The notes below the pieces were generated by a model. It was not told where the DNA came from, did no database searches, and was given only the letters and a program-made list of their open reading frames with translations. A DNA stretch of 9,108 nucleotides from Eubacteriales Family XIII. Incertae Sedis bacterium (GTDB lineage Bacteria > Bacillota > Clostridia > Peptostreptococcales > Anaerovoracaceae). Shown here piece after piece: positions 1-6,345 of this stretch; within the stretch, counting starts at the first letter, position 1; each line of letters starts with the position of its first letter. The stretch covers positions 1 to 9,108 of the forward strand of contig JAIRTJ010000115.1 of the NCBI GenBank assembly GCA_031254995.1. Reading direction: 5' to 3'. Both the position numbers and the translations under genes were made by a program.

Positions 1-591
1 GCGCTCCTTCGCCAACCTGCACCACGCTTCCCAATCCATGCTGTTTTTATAGTGCGTCTTGAAACGGATTTCAGGGAACCTCTTCTTGTTGTATGTTACC
101 GCAGGGCAACAGATCGGATTCCCGAACGAAAGGATCCTGTTGCGCACGAATCTGCTGTTCGGCGCCGCGCGCAACGGCGCTTGCATGATTCGCTTGATGC
201 GCAGGAGCTTGTTGTCGAAAATTCGCTGTTCCTCGCGCAGTTCAAAACAATCGGTAAACGCGATGACCGGACGCTTGCTTTTCGACAAGGCGCACAGGGT
301 TTTTTCGGTGAACTGACTTTCGTAAACGTCGTCTTGATGCGCCAGCGTGATAAAATCCGTCTTTGCGGCTTTATAAGCGTGATTCCAATCCCCGGCAATA
401 CCGGATTTCTCTCTGTTGACCGTCACATGAAGCCCGTATTTCCTCGCCGCGTCTCGAATATGATCGTTCGGAGAGGACGTTGATATGAGCACGTCGCTTT
501 TTACCGTTTGGCTCAAGATGCTTTCAATGGAAGAATCGAGAAAAGGGCTGTTTTTGTATGCGCATATGACAAATGTATGTATCGATTGCAT
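1..591 (-). CDS. Family 2 glycosyltransferase, C-terminal part beyond window edge
   Basis: Reading the minus strand from ATG at 591 gives 197 uninterrupted codons to the window edge, so the C terminus is missing. The start has a GGGAGG ribosome site six bases upstream. The N terminus (residues 6-35) has the GT2 pattern: a hydrophobic strand ending FVICAYKNSPFLDSSI, then SILSQT. Residues 64-90 carry GIAGDWNHAY and the acidic nucleotide-sugar/metal motif HQDDVY at 85-90. A later MDWEAW at 185-190 fits the acceptor-side region of GT-A enzymes. It should move a sugar from a nucleotide donor to a cell-surface glycan at the cytoplasmic face of the membrane; donor and acceptor cannot be told. It is the third gene of a leftward operon, 41 bp after the DUF2304 gene. 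The family is clear, the specificity is not. Confidence 0.88.
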   Translation of the reverse strand, partial: MQSIHTFVICAYKNSPFLDSSIESILSQTVKSDVLISTSSPNDHIRDAARKYGLHVTVNREKSGIAGDWNHAYKAAKTDFITLAHQDDVYESQFTEKTLCALSKSKRPVIAFTDCFELREEQRIFDNKLLRIKRIMQAPLRAAPNSRFVRNRILSFGNPICCPAVTYNKKRFPEIRFKTHYKNSMDWEAWCRLAKER

Positions 592-632
592 ATTCCGCCT
601 CCCGGCGTTACTCCGTCGCAGATTCGTCCGAT

Positions 633-989
633 TCAATTCCCGTTCGTCTTCTTTGAGCTGTTTTGATTTTCCCGAATGGCGTTGTATTGCGTCAATTCAA
701 CGATCTTTCGATCCATTTCGGAGAGTTTTATTGTCGCGGTGAACTGTTTGATCAAGAGAATGAAGATGACGAGTACGTAAATGAATCCGGCGGGAGATTG
801 GAAACCGAGCAGTTCGGAAGTAAACGAGACCACGGACGGAAAAATGCTGAGCAACAACAGAAACAAGCTGAAGAGGCTCCATGATATCGCGTATTGTATC
901 TGGAGGCGATGAGCGCGAATTTGCCAAAGGAAGAAGACCATCGTCAAAACGGACGCGGCGATCAATAATATGCGCAATTCTATGTTCAT
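633..989 (-). CDS. DUF2304-type small membrane protein
   Basis: A protein of 118 residues beginning MNIELRILLIA. The frame is open further upstream, but ATG at 989 overlaps the TGA of the preceding glycosyltransferase as ATGA, which argues for translational coupling and fixes the start. Three hydrophobic helices are visible, at about residues 4-22, 32-54 and 66-86. A charged tail follows (KLSEMDRKIVELTQYNAIRE region, 89-108) that could form a short coiled coil. Length, three-helix layout and position directly after a DPM1-like glycosyltransferase match the DUF2304 family, which often sits beside such enzymes in surface-polysaccharide clusters. The molecular role of that family is not established; a membrane partner or anchor for the soluble glycosyltransferase is a reasonable inference. 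It was assigned by pattern, not by a search. Confidence 0.82.
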   Translation of the reverse strand: MNIELRILLIAASVLTMVFFLWQIRAHRLQIQYAISWSLFSLFLLLLSIFPSVVSFTSELLGFQSPAGFIYVLVIFILLIKQFTATIKLSEMDRKIVELTQYNAIRENQNSSKKTNGN

Positions 990-1726
990 TGAATTTCCCT
1001 CACGATTTCGTCGTCGCAACCGCAATCCTTGTAACGCTTCAAAGCTCCGTCGCGAAACCACTGCACGATCAGTATGGATAAAAATATGCGCAACATGTAT
1101 TTGACGGAGTTTGCGGCGTTTAAATAGCTCTTGCCCGCGATCCTCTCATTCATTTCCACCGGTATTTCGGCGATTTCGGCGCCTTTGCGGATTAAATGGC
1201 TGATTGTGTCAGGTTCCGGCGGATAATTGATCTCGTGCGCAAATTCGCCTATGATGCGCCTGCTGAACATTCTCAATCCGCTTGTCGGATCGGAAAGCCT
1301 CTTTCCCGTGATCAGCCATATGGACAGGGTGATCAAACGACTGCCGAGCATGCGCAACGTAAGAGGTTTTTTTGAGGAGAGATATCGACTGCCGCAGACA
1401 ATGTCGCAGCCTTTGCTCAGTTGTTCAAGCATGGAGGGCAGATATTTCGCCTTGTGCTGGCCGTCTCCGTCGAATTGCACCGCCGCGTCATAGCCCTGAA
1501 ACCAAGCGTATTTCATCCCCGTTCCGACCGCGTCGGCGAGTCCCAAGTTGATCGGCAGATCCAATACATTCACGCCGCTTTTCCTGCATATGTCGAGCGT
1601 TGCGTCCGTGCTTCCGTCATTGACCACGATGCAGTCAAAGCGCGAGTCAAGATGTTTTAGATCGGCAACCGTATGTAAAATGTTTTCCGCCTCATTGTGC
1701 GCCGGAATAATGACCAAGACTTTCAC
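986..1726 (-). CDS. DPM1-like family 2 glycosyltransferase (polyprenyl-phosphate sugar transferase type)
   Basis: A protein of 246 residues beginning with the KVLVIIPAHNEAENI strand and loop typical of GT2 enzymes that use polyprenyl phosphate. Motifs are NDGSTD at residues 36-41, the DGDGQH metal/donor motif at 86-91 and SDPTSGLR near 145. The pattern matches dolichyl-phosphate mannose synthase-like and related polyprenyl-phosphate glycosyltransferases. There is no C-terminal pair of membrane helices; only a weak hydrophobic segment near 210-224. The likely reaction is transfer of a hexose from a nucleotide sugar to a lipid-phosphate carrier on the cytoplasmic face. GTG at 1726 is chosen because AGGAGGAGG lies six bases upstream; a TTG two codons earlier abuts that site. 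It is the first gene of the leftward operon and overlaps the DUF2304 gene by four bases. The sugar is unknown. Confidence 0.92.
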   Translation of the reverse strand: MKVLVIIPAHNEAENILHTVADLKHLDSRFDCIVVNDGSTDATLDICRKSGVNVLDLPINLGLADAVGTGMKYAWFQGYDAAVQFDGDGQHKAKYLPSMLEQLSKGCDIVCGSRYLSSKKPLTLRMLGSRLITLSIWLITGKRLSDPTSGLRMFSRRIIGEFAHEINYPPEPDTISHLIRKGAEIAEIPVEMNERIAGKSYLNAANSVKYMLRIFLSILIVQWFRDGALKRYKDCGCDDEIVREIQ

Positions 1727-1732
1727 AAACAA

Positions 1733-1741
1733 CCTCCTCCT
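1733..1741 (-). promoter_or_regulatory. Strong ribosome binding site deciding the GTG start
   Basis: The minus strand reads AGGAGGAGG, ending six bases before GTG at 1726. The alternative in-frame TTG at 1732 would touch the site with no spacing, so the GTG is preferred. Confidence 0.8.
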
Positions 1742-1753
1742 CGTTACTATATG

Positions 1754-1782
1754 ATAGTACTATATACGCCTGTGAAATGCAA
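1754..1782 (-). promoter_or_regulatory. Sigma-70-type promoter for the leftward glycosyltransferase operon
   Basis: On the minus strand, TTGCAT (1777-1782) is followed by a 17-base spacer and TACTAT (1754-1759). The expected start is near 1747, giving a leader of about 20 bases that contains the ribosome site. The -10 lies inside a 10-bp perfect palindrome, ATAGTACTAT (1754-1763), a possible regulator site. Spacing is ideal, while each box has one or two mismatches. Confidence 0.6.
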
Positions 1783-1790
1783 ATCTCCGG

Positions 1791-1814
1791 ATCCGATCGC
1801 TTTGCGGATCGGAT
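1791..1814. repeat. Inverted repeat (hairpin) between divergent promoters
   Basis: ATCCGATC at 1791-1798 is repeated inverted as GATCGGAT at 1807-1814 with an 8-base loop. No T-run follows on the plus strand, and neither flanking transcript should cross it, so it is more likely a DNA-level site, or chance, than a terminator. Confidence 0.45.
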
Positions 1815-1816
1815 TG

Positions 1817-1871
1817 CGTCGCCATGCGCCGTTTCGCGTCGCGCGCGACGATCGAATTTGACTATGCGACG
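1817..1871. promoter_or_regulatory. Possible operator: CGTCGC half-sites with a 14-bp palindrome
   Basis: CGTCGC occurs at 1817-1822 and 1837-1842 on the plus strand, and inverted as GCGACG at 1845-1850 and 1866-1871. The inner pair forms the perfect palindrome CGTCGCGCGCGACG (1837-1850). The copies on each strand are 20 or 21 bases apart, about two helical turns, and the last one lies inside the spacer of the rightward promoter. This geometry would suit a repressor or activator of the divergent promoters. No known regulator is recognised. Confidence 0.4.
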
Positions 1872-1886
1872 GTTTCGCGGTATAGT
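1858..1886 (+). promoter_or_regulatory. Sigma-70-type promoter for the LtaS-like gene
   Basis: TTGACT (1858-1863), a 17-base spacer and TATAGT (1881-1886) each differ from consensus by one base. The transcription start should fall near 1893, leaving a leader of about 73 bases before GTG at 1966. Confidence 0.72.
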
Positions 1887-1950
1887 AGTCGAGGCGGTTT
1901 AAGAATTATAGTTGCGAACCGCGATTGTCCTTCCTGAATTAAGTCGAAAA

Positions 1951-1957
1951 AAAGGAG
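1951..1957 (+). promoter_or_regulatory. Ribosome binding site deciding the GTG start at 1966
   Basis: AAAGGAG ends eight bases before GTG at 1966. An in-frame TTG at 1912 has no such site and lies only about 19 bases after the predicted transcript start, so it is rejected as the start. Confidence 0.75.
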
Positions 1958-1965
1958 TATTCGCG

Positions 1966-3603
1966 GTGAGGCGTAAAAAAATCTTTGACAAATTAGCGAT
2001 AATGAAATTTGTTCTGCTTCCTGTCGCATCATTGATCGCCAGCATTCATTCCCAACAATACATGTTTTTCCCGGTTGCGGCAGTTGAGATACTGCTAATT
2101 TTCGCGCTCACAAACATCTTCGCGAAAAAGCACGGTATTATTGCGTATGTGTTTAACAGCGCGCTGTATCTGATTGTTTTTGCCGAACAATGCGTATTGT
2201 TTTTTTCGGGAAATTACGTTATGGCCATAATGCTTGAAAACATCCCTTCGATCGGAGCGTTAGGCGATGCTTTGTATGTTTACGTCGGTTGCGTATGCTT
2301 GATCTTGATCGTCTCGTTCTTCCCCGTCAGGCATTTTGATTTTTCCGTCTTTAAAATGAAGGGTCTCACTTTCTCCGCATTGGGGGGATACAGCTTCGTG
2401 TTGGTTTTGTTGTTTATGCATTTCGGCAATTCGATTTCCCCTGTCGAAGCTTTGTTCGTGGCGGCGAAGGACATCGTGAAAACGAAAGCGGATGCGGCGA
2501 TGTATGCGAAGATGGATGCCGTGGCCATAAAGCAAAAGTATTATATGACGTCGATTGATTCAGGCGTAAGCAAACCGGAGCAGTTACCCGAAAAACCCAA
2601 CGTCATCGTGCTTTTCACGGAAGGGATGTCCGCGGAGGTGATTGACAGGTATGCCGGACGAGAGAATGATCTCACACCGAACATAGACTCATTTTTTGAC
2701 GCTTCTCTGGTTTTTGACAACTATTATTGTCATACGGTCGCGACGTACAAAGGCCTGCGCGGTCAATTGAATTCGGGATTCGTGTATTTCAATGAAGACC
2801 TTGGCGGGAATTCGGATAGCCCGGCCGTCGCGGATGACGGACAGAAAATGTCCTCAAACTTGATTTCGATTGTTGATGTGCTGAATGATGCCGGTTACAA
2901 CACGCTGTTTGTCAACAGCGAACCGTCCAATCTGCAATTCACCGCCTATTTGAACTCGTTCGGTTGCGATACGGTGACATCCGGCGCGATCAGCGGCAGA
3001 CTTCTTACGGATAAAGAGGCTTTTGGATTGTTGGAGACGGTATCGGAGCAGTTGACGCAACCCTTCTTCGCCGGGTTTTACAATATAGGAACGCATCATG
3101 GATTTGAAAGCCCCGATGAAAAATACAGGGAGGGGACGAACGCGATACTGAACAAGTTCTTCAACTATGATGCACAATTCGGATCATTTTGGAATTATTT
3201 TCAAAACAGTAAACTTGCGGATAATACGATTTTGGTTTTTACCGCGGATCACTCGACTTTTGATTCGCCGGAGTACAAGGCGGCGCTTAACAGCGACCAA
3301 AATTACTTCATCAATACGATCCCGCTTATGATTTATTACAGAGGAGTAACGCACGAGATCATAGATGCAAAAGGCCGCAATTCGCTCGGATTGACGCCTA
3401 CGCTGTTGGATATCTTGGATCTGGAAGTCCACGACAATTATTTTTTGGGAACATCGCTTTTTACCGATAGAGAAACGCCGTTTGAAAAGATGTCGGAAGT
3501 GGTCACATCGTACTATTATACGGGAGACGGCGGCGTGACTGCGGCGAAAGATGATGGTATAATCGAAAGCATACGGGAATACTACGCGATTTCGTCGCAG
3601 TGA
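1966..3603 (+). CDS. LTA synthase-like membrane phosphotransferase (sulfatase/alkaline phosphatase fold)
   Basis: A protein of 545 residues from GTG 1966. Five hydrophobic helices lie at about 11-28, 32-52, 57-80, 100-120 and 134-152, then a linker and an extracytoplasmic catalytic domain from about 208. This is the layout of LtaS-type enzymes, which transfer phosphoglycerol or similar groups to surface glycolipids or polysaccharides; at 545 residues it is shorter than classical LtaS (about 640). Visible active-site elements are NVIVLFTEG (metal ligand Glu219), ATYKGLRG (probable nucleophile Thr260, the LtaS-like alternative to the sulfatase formylglycine), GTHHG (His377/378) and FTADHS (Asp428-His429). 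No Cys or Ser stands at the nucleophile position in the sulfatase C/S-x-P-x-R pattern, which argues against a true sulfatase. It is divergent from the glycosyltransferase operon, suggesting decoration or polymerisation of the same surface glycan. The transferred group is unknown. Confidence 0.85.
   Translation: MRRKKIFDKLAIMKFVLLPVASLIASIHSQQYMFFPVAAVEILLIFALTNIFAKKHGIIAYVFNSALYLIVFAEQCVLFFSGNYVMAIMLENIPSIGALGDALYVYVGCVCLILIVSFFPVRHFDFSVFKMKGLTFSALGGYSFVLVLLFMHFGNSISPVEALFVAAKDIVKTKADAAMYAKMDAVAIKQKYYMTSIDSGVSKPEQLPEKPNVIVLFTEGMSAEVIDRYAGRENDLTPNIDSFFDASLVFDNYYCHTVATYKGLRGQLNSGFVYFNEDLGGNSDSPAVADDGQKMSSNLISIVDVLNDAGYNTLFVNSEPSNLQFTAYLNSFGCDTVTSGAISGRLLTDKEAFGLLETVSEQLTQPFFAGFYNIGTHHGFESPDEKYREGTNAILNKFFNYDAQFGSFWNYFQNSKLADNTILVFTADHSTFDSPEYKAALNSDQNYFINTIPLMIYYRGVTHEIIDAKGRNSLGLTPTLLDILDLEVHDNYFLGTSLFTDRETPFEKMSEVVTSYYYTGDGGVTAAKDDGIIESIREYYAISSQ
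3535..3563 (+). promoter_or_regulatory. Internal promoter in the 3' end of the LtaS-like gene, reading into galE
   Basis: A perfect TATAAT (3558-3563) is preceded by the extended -10 element TGG (3555-3557) and, at a 17-base spacing, by GTGACT (3535-3540; four of six -35 positions). A start near 3570 would give a leader of about 98 bases to galE. It lies within codons of the upstream gene, so it could be chance, but the quality of the extended -10 is notable. Confidence 0.5.
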
Positions 3604-3667
3604 GAGGCCGTGACGGGGCGCGAATTATTCTCTTACCCTGTGCGCGTTGACGAAACGGAGGAAAAGC

Positions 3668-4684
3668 ATGAATGTACTGCTTACGGGCGGAGCCGGATTC
3701 ATCGGAAGTCATACGGCGATCATTCTCTCGGAACGAGGGCACGACATCGTCGTATTGGATAATTTTTCCAATAGCAAACCGTCGGTGATCCAAAGGATCG
3801 AGAGGATCACGGGTCGAAGCTGTCCGTGCGAGGAAGCGGATCTGACGGACGCGGAGGCCGTGGACGCCGTTTTTCGCCGTTGGAAATTCGACGCGGTCAT
3901 TCATTTCGCGGGATTCAAGGCCGTGGGCGAGTCCGTGGAAAAGCCCCTCGAATACTATGAAAACAATTTGATCGGGACGCTTAAACTCATGGAGGCGATG
4001 ACGAATCACGACGTGGGGGATATCATCTTCAGTTCCTCGGCCACAGTGTATCGCGGTGACAGTCCCGCTCCGTATTACGAGGACTATCCGCTCGGAGCCT
4101 CAAACCCATACGGATGGACGAAGGTCATGATCGAGCGCATGTTGCGCGACGTCTGCGCGGCGGACTCGCGATGGGCGGCTGTCCTTCTGCGCTACTTCAA
4201 TCCCATCGGCGCTCACCCGAGCGGGTTGCTCGGCGAGGATCCGAACGGCATCCCGAACAATCTGCTTCCCTATGTGGCGAAGGTCGCCGTCGGCGAATTG
4301 CCCGTCGTTCGCATCTTCGGCGACGACTACGATACGCCCGACGGAACGGGCGTGCGGGACTATATCCACGTGATGGATTTGGCGCGCGGACACCTGCTCG
4401 CTTTGGATTACATCCGGACGCGCAGGGGATGTTTCTCGTTCAATCTCGGCACGGGCAAGGGATACAGCGTGAAGGAGGTCGTCGCTGCTTTTGAACGCGC
4501 GTGCGGCAAGCCTCTGCCGTCTCGCATCGATCCTCGGCGCGCGGGCGATCTGCCGGAGATCTACGCGAATGTCGATCTCGCGCGGAAGGAATTGGGGTTT
4601 TCGGCCGAATTCGGCCTGTCGGAGATGTGCGCGGACGCGTGGAATTGGCAACGGCGCAGCAGTTCCGCGAGCGAGGGATTGTGA
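3668..4684 (+). CDS. galE: UDP-glucose 4-epimerase
   Basis: A 338-residue protein, the usual length of bacterial GalE, interconverting UDP-glucose and UDP-galactose (some members also the N-acetyl forms) with bound NAD+. The Rossmann dinucleotide motif GGAGFIG is at 7-13, VLDNFSNS at 29-36, HFAGFKAVGES at 79-89 and the SSSATVYG-like catalytic strand at 122-129. The active-site Y-x-x-x-K is NPYGWTK (Tyr148, Lys152), and RYFNPIGAHPSG and YIHVMDLA follow as in the family. ATG 3668 has GGAGG six bases upstream; the frame is open to a TTG at 3647, which has no site. It is 64 bp after the LtaS-like gene and 3 bp before a transporter permease gene. Its product could feed the neighbouring glycosyltransferases, although it is more tightly joined to the transporter. 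The function call is secure; the exact sugar range is not. Confidence 0.95.
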   Translation: MNVLLTGGAGFIGSHTAIILSERGHDIVVLDNFSNSKPSVIQRIERITGRSCPCEEADLTDAEAVDAVFRRWKFDAVIHFAGFKAVGESVEKPLEYYENNLIGTLKLMEAMTNHDVGDIIFSSSATVYRGDSPAPYYEDYPLGASNPYGWTKVMIERMLRDVCAADSRWAAVLLRYFNPIGAHPSGLLGEDPNGIPNNLLPYVAKVAVGELPVVRIFGDDYDTPDGTGVRDYIHVMDLARGHLLALDYIRTRRGCFSFNLGTGKGYSVKEVVAAFERACGKPLPSRIDPRRAGDLPEIYANVDLARKELGFSAEFGLSEMCADAWNWQRRSSSASEGL

Positions 4685-4687
4685 TTC

Positions 4688-5356
4688 ATGAGCCATGCGG
4701 GTCTGATCGAAAAGATCGCGGAGTATTTTCAAAATCGCTCGGATGTCTATCTTGAAGCGGTGGCGCGTCATCTCGAGATCAGTTTCGTCGCGGCGTTTAT
4801 CGCTTGCGTCGTCGGCATTCCGTTGGGTATACTCAGCGCGCGCGGCTCGAAAATCCGAACGTTCATCACGGGCATATTCGGCGTGTTTCGCATCATCCCG
4901 AGCTTGGCGATCCTTCTTCTGTGCATTCCCATCATCGGCACAGGCCCGGCGCCGGCCCTGATCGCGCTGTCATTTCTCGCGATACCTCCGATTCTGATCA
5001 ATACGACGCAGGCATTCGCGGGCATTCCGGGCTTCCTCATCGAGACGGCGGAGGGTATGGGAATGAGTTCTGCGAGGATATTCTTTACGGTCAAGGCTCC
5101 ATTGTCCATGCCCATCGTTTTGGCGGGAATCAAAACCGCTGTCACGGAAGTGATCGCGAGCGCGACGCTCGCCTCGTACATAGGCGCGGGAGGACTTGGA
5201 AATCTCATATTTACGGGACTCGGATTGTTGCGAGCGGATCTTCTGCTCATCGGCGGGATATCGGTCGCTCTCCTCTCCGTGTCGGCTGATTTCCTTCTCA
5301 GCTGCGCGGAACGGCGCCTTGTGAGATACCGCAATCCGCGAATCGCGTCAACTTAG
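4688..5356 (+). CDS. OpuC/OsmF-type quaternary-amine ABC transporter permease (first copy)
   Basis: A 222-residue membrane protein of the binding-protein-dependent permease family, the length of OpuCB/OpuCD or YehW/YehY proteins. Hydrophobic segments lie at about 31-51, 57-80, 87-105, 139-160 and 184-207. The EAA loop that docks on the ATPase is ETAEGMGMSSARIF at 119-132. The family-typical FRIIPSLAIL (67-76), IPPILINT (99-106) and YIGAGGLGNLIF (164-175) are present. It should form half of the membrane channel, paired with the second permease at 8183-8866, and import glycine betaine, choline, carnitine or a related compound. ATG 4688 follows the galE stop by 3 bp with GAGGGA upstream, so translation is probably coupled to galE. 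Family is clear; substrate is not. Confidence 0.92.
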   Translation: MSHAGLIEKIAEYFQNRSDVYLEAVARHLEISFVAAFIACVVGIPLGILSARGSKIRTFITGIFGVFRIIPSLAILLLCIPIIGTGPAPALIALSFLAIPPILINTTQAFAGIPGFLIETAEGMGMSSARIFFTVKAPLSMPIVLAGIKTAVTEVIASATLASYIGAGGLGNLIFTGLGLLRADLLLIGGISVALLSVSADFLLSCAERRLVRYRNPRIAST

Positions 5357-5363
5357 TCTCTTG

Positions 5364-5391
5364 GCGCGGACGAGCGGTTCGTTTGCCGCGC
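5364..5391 (+). repeat. Intercistronic RNA hairpin between permease and binding-protein genes
   Basis: GCGCGG (5364-5369) pairs with CCGCGC (5386-5391), and the adjoining ACGA (5370-5373) pairs with TCGT (5379-5382), leaving a GCGGT loop and a TTG bulge. No T-run follows, so it is not a classical terminator. It sits after the permease stop and before the ribosome site of the binding-protein gene, where such hairpins can stabilise part of a message. Confidence 0.55.
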
Positions 5392-5421
5392 GACGAGGGA
5401 AACGGAGAAGAGGGGAAAGAT

Positions 5422-6345
5422 ATGAAGCGCGAAAAAAATCAACGGTTAGGCGGAATGCTTTTTGCGATCCTGATCTTGGCCGTCGCGATCTCGACGGCGG
5501 CCTGCGGCGGCGACAAGGGAAACGGCGCAGACGCCCCGATTCGCATAGGCTCCAAGGATTTCACGGAAAATCTGATCTTGGCGGAGATATACGCATTGGC
5601 GTTGGAGGATAAGGGCGGGTTTTCGGTAGAACGCGATTTCAGTTTGGCGAGTTCGTCTGTGCATACCGCCCTCGTAAACGACGAGATCGACCTGTATCCC
5701 GAATACACGGGTACGGGTCTTTTGTCCGTATTGCAGTTCGATCTGATTACAGATCCGCAAGAGGTGTACGATACGGTGAAAGCCGCGTACAAAGAACGAT
5801 TCGATCTCGTCTGGCTCGACTGCGCGCCGGCGAACGACGGTCAAGGCATCGCCGTTACGAGGGAAATTTCCGAGAAATACGGCATCAAGACCATTTCCGA
5901 TCTGCAGAAACACGCGCCGAACATCCGGTTTGCTTCCCAAGGCGAATTCGATGAGCGGGAGGACGGCATTCCCGCGTTGGAAGCGGTCTACGGACCCTTC
6001 GAGTTTATGTCGTCGATTGTCATAGACAACGCGTTGAAATATGATACACTGTTAAACGGTGAGGCAGATGCGGCGCCTGCTTATACTTCCGAGGGGCAGT
6101 TGGTCAATCCGGAGTTCGTGTTGCTGGAAGACGACAAACAGGTGTGGCCGCCCTACAATATCGCGCCCGTCGCGCGCGCGGCGATCTTGGAGGAACATCC
6201 GCGGATCGCTGACATTCTCAACGCCGTGGACGCGCTCATAGACACGCCCTCGATCACGTCGCTCAACGCGGAGGTCGATGCGGAGGGCAAGGAATACGAG
6301 GAGGTTGCGAAAGCATTCTATGACTCGATCAAGGGAAACGTTTGA
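5422..6345 (+). CDS. OpuAC-domain substrate-binding lipoprotein of the transporter
   Basis: A 307-residue exported protein. The N terminus is a lipoprotein signal: KREK charge, hydrophobic core at 11-23 and a TAAC lipobox with Cys28 as the acylated residue (Thr at the -3 position is less common than Leu). The mature domain starts IRIGSKDFTENLILAEIYA at about 40 and has the EYTGTG motif (94-99), characteristic of OpuCC/OsmF-type proteins that bind glycine betaine, choline and relatives. LDCAPANDG at 132-140 corresponds to the hinge/pocket segment. The C terminus (SITSLNAEVDAEGKEYEEVA) is typical of the family. It captures the substrate outside the membrane and delivers it to the two permeases. 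ATG 5422 has AGGGG six bases upstream; the open frame to TTG 5383 lies within the hairpin and is rejected. The exact ligand cannot be read from sequence. Confidence 0.92.
   Translation: MKREKNQRLGGMLFAILILAVAISTAACGGDKGNGADAPIRIGSKDFTENLILAEIYALALEDKGGFSVERDFSLASSSVHTALVNDEIDLYPEYTGTGLLSVLQFDLITDPQEVYDTVKAAYKERFDLVWLDCAPANDGQGIAVTREISEKYGIKTISDLQKHAPNIRFASQGEFDEREDGIPALEAVYGPFEFMSSIVIDNALKYDTLLNGEADAAPAYTSEGQLVNPEFVLLEDDKQVWPPYNIAPVARAAILEEHPRIADILNAVDALIDTPSITSLNAEVDAEGKEYEEVAKAFYDSIKGNV

Noticed and set aside
52..483. A 143-codon open frame on the plus strand
   Set aside because: It lies opposite the left-edge glycosyltransferase, whose minus-strand frame has HQDDVY and a proper ribosome site.
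1966..3603. True arylsulfatase
   Set aside because: The Cys/Ser-x-Pro-x-Arg signature for formylglycine is absent; a Thr in ATYKGLRG and five N-terminal helices fit the LtaS-type phosphotransferases better.
3604..3667. Terminator between the LtaS-like gene and galE
   Set aside because: Only a short imperfect GAGA/TCTC pairing is visible and no T-run, so read-through is likely.
4100..4771. A 223-codon open frame on the minus strand opposite galE and the first permease
   Set aside because: galE is intact and full length on the plus strand; the antisense product shows no family motif and crosses a gene junction.
6034..6062. A -10-like TATGATAC region inside the binding-protein gene that could drive the Fe-S gene
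   Set aside because: No -35 stands at a suitable distance; the bases encode a normal stretch of the OpuAC domain, and the tight gene overlaps favour one transcript.
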